Assembly: GCF_000002595.2 (NCBI RefSeq)
Contig: NC_057005.1
Span: 406,281-470,280 of the forward strand
Direction of reading: 5' to 3'
Source of the DNA: Chlamydomonas reinhardtii
Lineage: Eukaryota > Chlorophyta > Chlorophyceae > Chlamydomonadales > Chlamydomonadaceae
Length of the DNA stretch: 64,000 nucleotides
Shown: in pieces, positions 59,680 to 64,000 of the stretch
Position numbering within the stretch: position 1 is the first letter of the stretch
How the letters are laid out: every line of letters starts with the position of its first letter
Notes under the pieces: generated by a model
Databases searched by the model: none
The model's input: the letters and a program-made list of their open reading frames with translations, nothing else
What the model was told of the DNA's origin: nothing
Position numbers and translations under genes: made by a program

Positions 59680-61152
59680 CTACATTGAGCCTGGAAACAT
59701 GTACAACGTAATCATGCCCGCGGCCTGTGTGGGCTTGAGCCCAGTGGCGTTTGCCAGCGCCGTCAGCTTGCGCCGCAGCGGGTCGGACGGCACCAGCAGC
59801 AGCGCCGGGTTGCAGCGCGCCGCCTGGCGCGCGCCCGCCGCCTCCACGTCCAGAAACCCACACAGCGCCCGTAGCCGCTCTTCCGCATCACCGTACGGCA
59901 GCGCCACGTAGCCCGGCCACGCCAGGACAATGCCCATAGCGGCATCTGCGTCGCAGTCCAGCAGGCCCGACACCGCCGCGGCCGCCGCCAGCACAACACC
60001 GCCGGCCCCGCCCGCACCAGGGCCTGCACCCGCGCCGGCAGGCGCCACGGCGCCGCCCACAGCAGCCGCGGCCGCATTCGCGGGTGCTGCTGCGCCAACG
60101 CCCTTGGCCGCCGCGGCCTGTGCTGCCGCCATGACCTGCTTCAACTGAGCCGCCAGCTTGTCGCCATCGCTGATGGCGCGGTCGGCGGCCAGGGCCGACT
60201 GCACCCGGGCTGCCAGCGCCTCATCCAGCTGGGCGGCCGCCAGCGCCTCGGCCGCGCTGATGCCGCTGCCGCCCTTCTTGCCACCCTGCCGACTGCCCTG
60301 CTTGCCACTGCCCTTGGCCGCACCTGGCGCCGCATTCGCCGCTGCTGCCGCTGTCGCCGCTTGCTCATCTCCACTGCCAGCCCCGCTGCTGCCGCTGCCG
60401 CCAGGCGTGGAGGCAGCCGTCGTCATGGGCGCCGCGGCAGGCAGACCGGCACCCGCACCACCCGCACTGGCGAACACCAGCTTCTCAAGTTCCTCCTCCG
60501 TCAAGCCCGCAAACTCCATGTCCAGTCCATCATCGTCCTCCTCATCCTCATCGTCGCCTCCGTACGCCGCATAAGCCTCGCGCCGCTGCCGCTGTTGCCC
60601 CGCCGCCCGGCCACCCTCACGCCGGCCTTGGGCTTCGCCTGAGCTACTACCGCTGCCCCGCCCGCCGCGCTGCAATCCGCCATCACGACCCGACTGCGCA
60701 CCGGCGCTGCCGCGCTCGCTTCTGTGGGCACTGGCGAGCCCTGCTGTCTGAGTGCTGCCACTGGCGGAGCTGGGTGCGAGCGACTGCCCGTCAGCGGCGG
60801 CGGCGGCCGCAGGCGGCGCCTGTGACGCCGCGCCCAACGAGATGCCTGGAACCGGCGGCCCCTGTGAGCTGGCCTTATGCCATCGCCGCGGCTTCTGGGC
60901 GGCCTCCCCGGGTGCCGGCGAGAGGCGAGCACGCTTCGCCTGCGGGCGTGGCTGAAGCTGCTCCGGACCCGCCGCTCCGCTGCTGTTTGCTTCCGGCACG
61001 GCCGCAAGAAGCACGCCCCGACTTGGCTTATGGCAAGCAGAGGTGGTAGATACAGCTAGAGAACCCCCGAAGCTAGCTGGCAGTGCACAGCGGGACTGGC
61101 CCCCGCAGGCGCTCGGTGCTGTGCCGCTGACGGTGTGCCTCAGCCGCAACAT
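59680..61152 (-). CDS. Organelle-targeted protein with mTERF-like motifs, 490 aa, single exon
   Basis: One uninterrupted frame, unusual beside its intron-rich neighbours. The N terminus is rich in Ala, Ser, Arg and Thr and poor in acidic residues, fitting a transit peptide. Residues 60-330 are low-complexity (Gly/Ser/Arg/Gln, then an acidic patch GGDDEDEEDDDGLDMEF and Ala-rich stretches). The last 100 or so residues contain two or three helical repeats of the type NPALLLVPSDPLRRKLTALA, then NATGLKPTQAAGMI, which match the spacing of mTERF motifs (Pro-x-Leu-Leu, then leucine heptads). mTERF proteins bind organelle nucleic acid and act in transcription or splicing. The repeat count is low, so the family call is tentative; an OPR-type or other alpha-solenoid protein is an alternative. 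Confidence 0.55.
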   Translation of the reverse strand: MLRLRHTVSGTAPSACGGQSRCALPASFGGSLAVSTTSACHKPSRGVLLAAVPEANSSGAAGPEQLQPRPQAKRARLSPAPGEAAQKPRRWHKASSQGPPVPGISLGAASQAPPAAAAAADGQSLAPSSASGSTQTAGLASAHRSERGSAGAQSGRDGGLQRGGRGSGSSSGEAQGRREGGRAAGQQRQRREAYAAYGGDDEDEEDDDGLDMEFAGLTEEELEKLVFASAGGAGAGLPAAAPMTTAASTPGGSGSSGAGSGDEQAATAAAAANAAPGAAKGSGKQGSRQGGKKGGSGISAAEALAAAQLDEALAARVQSALAADRAISDGDKLAAQLKQVMAAAQAAAAKGVGAAAPANAAAAAVGGAVAPAGAGAGPGAGGAGGVVLAAAAAVSGLLDCDADAAMGIVLAWPGYVALPYGDAEERLRALCGFLDVEAAGARQAARCNPALLLVPSDPLRRKLTALANATGLKPTQAAGMITLYMFPGSM

Positions 61153-61566
61153 TGTCTAGGGGCCGTCGTCCGTGCCCACACGGCGGCGCCCAAGTCGGTG
61201 ATATACGTAAGATATCTACGATACACTGGGCTAGGCCGTGGCCTTGGGTTTAGCTTTAAATACGGAATAGGCAGCGCACCCAAATTGCAATTCTGACAGC
61301 AAGAGTCCACGGCTAGCCGAGCACTGCAACGGAATGTTCTTTATGGAAAATTGAAGTTAGAAATGTAGCTGCCGCCCTGGGGTAGTTGCTGGACTCGAAT
61401 GGGCCCCGACAGCGATTGGTTTTTGTGGGAAAGGCACAGTAGTCCCAAACTTGCCCACTTAAATAAAAAAGATTTTGGGTTGGTTTAAGGACTCTGGACG
61501 CAGCCTGCAGCGCGCCCCACCTGCTTTCCCTTGCCCACCTGCACTGAGGCCGAGCAGCTCGCGCTG
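61153..61566. promoter_or_regulatory. Bidirectional promoter region, mTERF-like / PTH genes
   Basis: Two divergent start codons lie 414 bp apart. The region is A/T-richer than its flanks, with AT-rich stretches around 61200-61290 and 61455-61490. Both promoters must lie here. Both proteins may act in organelle gene expression, so shared control is possible but not shown. Confidence 0.5.
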
Positions 61567-63608
61567 ATGTTGCTGTCGCGTCCATTGAGTAGCGGCCTGT
61601 TGGCCGCACTAAAAACTCATACTTATACCGCGGTCATTCACCTCGCGATGCCCAAACGCACAGCGACCGGCTCTCCTTCCTCCAGCGCCTCCACAGCAGC
61701 TATGGGCACCAGCCCCGCGAGGCTTTCAGCCCAGCCGCCCCAAAAGCGGCGAAAGATTACGGTGTCCGCAGTGCCACAGACTGCCACAGCAGCCCCAAAG
61801 ACCTCCCAACCAGCGCTGCCAGCAGCTGGCAGCAAGCCCGCGGCGGGCGCAGCCGCCAAGGCGGCCGCGCCAAAGCCCGCCGCGTCCAAAGTGGATGAGA
61901 ACGGCATGTGGATGATTGTGGGGCTGGGCAACCCGGGCTCCAACTACGATGACACGCGCCACAACATTGGATTCAAGGTGCGTACGGCATGTGCCGTTGC
62001 CGCTGGGCATGGGCCGCTGGGCATTGGCCCAAGCCTCCACGAGTCCACGTCCTTGGGCTGGCATACATGGGGATGCCGGAGGACCCACACCGCAACGTAC
62101 CGCAACTGCCACGCGACGCTAGAACCACGGCCCGGCAACCCTATCCAATCACCTTTTCTCCCCCGCAGGTGATTGATGAGCTAGCCGCGGCCGCCGGTAT
62201 TGACTGCCGCAAGCTGGAGAAGTCGGCGGCAGTGGGCAAGGGCGAGCTGCAGGGCAAGCAGGTATGGAGGCGGGCCGGGGCAGGGCCCTAAGGCAGGGAC
62301 AGGCAGCACAATTGGACTTGTGGGGCATATGGATTGGAACACAGCGGCTGTGACAGTTTCGCCGGTCAGCGGGTCCTGCGGCGGCACGGCGAGCCATACG
62401 CATACTTGCACCCTTCATCCCAAGCCATTGCGGCAAGCCCACGCTTACACCTGCTCTCGCGCTGCAGGTGCTGCTGGTGAAGCCGGTAACGTTCATGAAC
62501 AACAGCGGCGAGTCAGTGGCGGCGCTGGCTAAGTTCTACCGGGTGCCGCCGGGCCGGGTGCTGGTGGTGGCAGACGACCTGGACCAGCCCACCGCGCAGG
62601 TGAGGGGTTGGGCTGCGCCGCGCACGGCGGAGGCGGGGGCGGGGGCCGCCGTGTGCGTGTGCGTGTGCGGATGCGTTTGCTTGTGCATGCGTATATCAAC
62701 TGCCAAGGCAGCGCATGGCGTTGCACCGGCTTGCAGTGTAGGCACGAGCCGAACTCCCCGCGCCGCAGGAGGGATCCACCGTTGGCATACTTGCGCACCA
62801 GACTGGCCCTCTTGTTTGGACGCAGCTGATATGGGGTAGTGGGGTTCTTGTGCTTCCGGGTGCTCGCGCTGAGCGCCCCTTCCCGCAGCCCACCCCACCG
62901 CTATCGCAGCTTACCTCCAGTCTGCGAGTCACACCAGTCCCCTCCTTGCCTACCTGCAGGTGCGGCTGCGGCAGCGCGGCGGCCACGGCGGCCATAACGG
63001 GCTGCGGTCCATCATCGACCGCATGGGCGGCACACAGGACTTCCCACGGATCAAGGTGTGGACTGCGTGGGAGACGGCAGCTAGGCGGGCAGGGCCAGCG
63101 CCAGCGGACGGGGAACGCTGATATACTGGGGTTTGACAAAGGGTTTGGCAGTGTTGCACGCTGCCTGCGCATGGCAGGCCTAGTATGGACTCATCAAGGC
63201 GAAGCCAGCCAGGTGCAGCATCATGAGCTTGCACTGTTACATAGAGCCCGAGCACCACGAGATCCAACTGACCAACCGTCGCTTCAACGAATTGCCTACA
63301 GATTGGCATTGGGCGGCCGTCGGGGCCTATCCCCATTGCCTCGTACGTGCTCCAGCCCTTCAACAAGGCGGAGAGGCCCGAAATCGACACGGCTGTGCAG
63401 GTGCGTTCGTGCGCCCTTGCCCCTTAGTCTGATGCGGCTGAATGCGTGCGGTGTGCTGCTGAACTGGGATGCCGGTGTCGGATATTGGCACCAAGTGTTG
63501 GTCCGGCGGTGCCGCTCCCACCCATCCCTCTGACAGGAGAGCATCGTCATGATCAAAAGCGTGCTGGCTCTTGGGCTCGAAAAGGCGGCCTCGGGACAGC
63601 GTATCTAG
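61567..63608 (+). CDS. PTH: Peptidyl-tRNA hydrolase (bacterial Pth type), 300 aa, 6 exons
   Basis: Exons: 61567-61977, 62169-62261, 62468-62599, 62960-63055, 63302-63400, 63537-63608; 301 codons with the stop. Pth cleaves the ester bond of peptidyl-tRNA that drops off ribosomes, recycling the tRNA. All active-site residues are visible: N122 in GLGNPG, catalytic H132 in DDTRHNIGF, D205 in VVADDLD, and N225 in GGHGGHNGLRS. The N-terminal 110 residues are extra to the bacterial enzyme: residues 1-27 (MLLSRPLSSGLLAALKTHTY) look like an organelle presequence, and then an Ala/Ser/Pro region includes QPPQKRRKITVS, similar to a nuclear localisation signal. A second in-frame ATG at 61648 would omit the presequence, so dual targeting through two starts is conceivable. 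Organelle location is the more usual one for this type. Confidence 0.92.
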
Positions 63609-64000
63609 GCTTGATTGCTGGCTTGGAGAAGAGCTTGAGTGGAGCGGGACGTGTGAATACGGTAGTGCGCAGGAGAGGCGCCTTGGCGCAGAAGGAAGAG
63701 CCGCCTTGAGGGACAATGACTTGAGTGAGCGTGTGGTGAGCGTAAGGTGATCGTGTTTGTACTTGTGTCGTGTGTAGCAACATTGCGCACTCGTACCAGC
63801 TCGGACGCGCGTATTTAAGAACAGTTGTTCCCCGGTCACGGGAAAAGGGGCTGAGCCCCTCCACAGTCCGAGGCCGAACAACCTCATCGCCCGGACATAG
63901 CGGGGGTCGGTTTCCACAGGCACATATTTAAAAGCAATTTAAGACAAGAAAAGGTGGCTCTCCCTTGCAAGGGAAAAGTGGGCTGTGCCGCCACGCCACG
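63609..64000. other. 3' flank of PTH
   Basis: Probable PTH 3' untranslated region and beyond. Short palindromes are visible (GGGGCTGAGCCCC near 63846, CCCTTGCAAGGG near 63962). No TGTAA signal was found, and no gene is supported up to the window edge. Confidence 0.5.

Overview
This is nuclear DNA of a chlamydomonadalean (volvocine-type) green alga. The evidence is very GC-rich coding sequence with C/G-ending codons, many 100-400 nt introns with GTGAG/GTGCG donors and CAG acceptors, TGTAA-type poly(A) signals, Ala/Gly/Pro low-complexity protein segments, long (TG)n/(AC)n tracts, and plastid pathway genes. I could not assign a species. No CRISPR, operon, rRNA or tRNA was recognised. Exon borders were worked out by hand from splice consensus, reading phase and family homology; for every complete gene model the exon lengths sum to a whole number of codons.

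Layout, left to right. 185-3239 (-): a C2-domain protein. 3891-17094 (-): a giant GRIP-domain golgin of 24 exons. 17407-21596 (+): an ABHD18-like alpha/beta hydrolase that shares a 312 bp promoter region with the golgin. 23037-33537 (-): a type II membrane M1 zinc aminopeptidase of 20 exons with large Pro/Gly-rich insertions. 35149-39638 (-): chloroplast elongation factor G. 41224-43505 (+): uroporphyrinogen decarboxylase. 44415-47290 (-): V-ATPase subunit B. 47841-49315 (-): the ESCRT-II subunit VPS25. 49316-56521: a gene-poor, repeat-bearing stretch with a terminal-inverted-repeat element, a dispersed repeat pair, a possible coiled-coil exon and one small gene (52436-53931, +). 56522-59383 (-): a multi-pass membrane protein of unknown function. 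59680-61152 (-): an intronless organelle-targeted protein with mTERF-like motifs. 61567-63608 (+): peptidyl-tRNA hydrolase.

The genes do not form one pathway, but themes recur. Golgin, VPS25 and V-ATPase B act in endomembrane traffic and acidification. EF-G, peptidyl-tRNA hydrolase and the mTERF-like protein relate to organelle gene expression. Uroporphyrinogen decarboxylase serves heme and chlorophyll synthesis.

The most notable observation is a set of short repeats found only inside introns of four unrelated genes. There are at least four families and 15 copies. Every copy near a donor is in sense orientation and every copy near an acceptor is antisense, as expected if the introns descend from inverted-repeat mobile elements that carry splice sites at their ends (introner-like elements).
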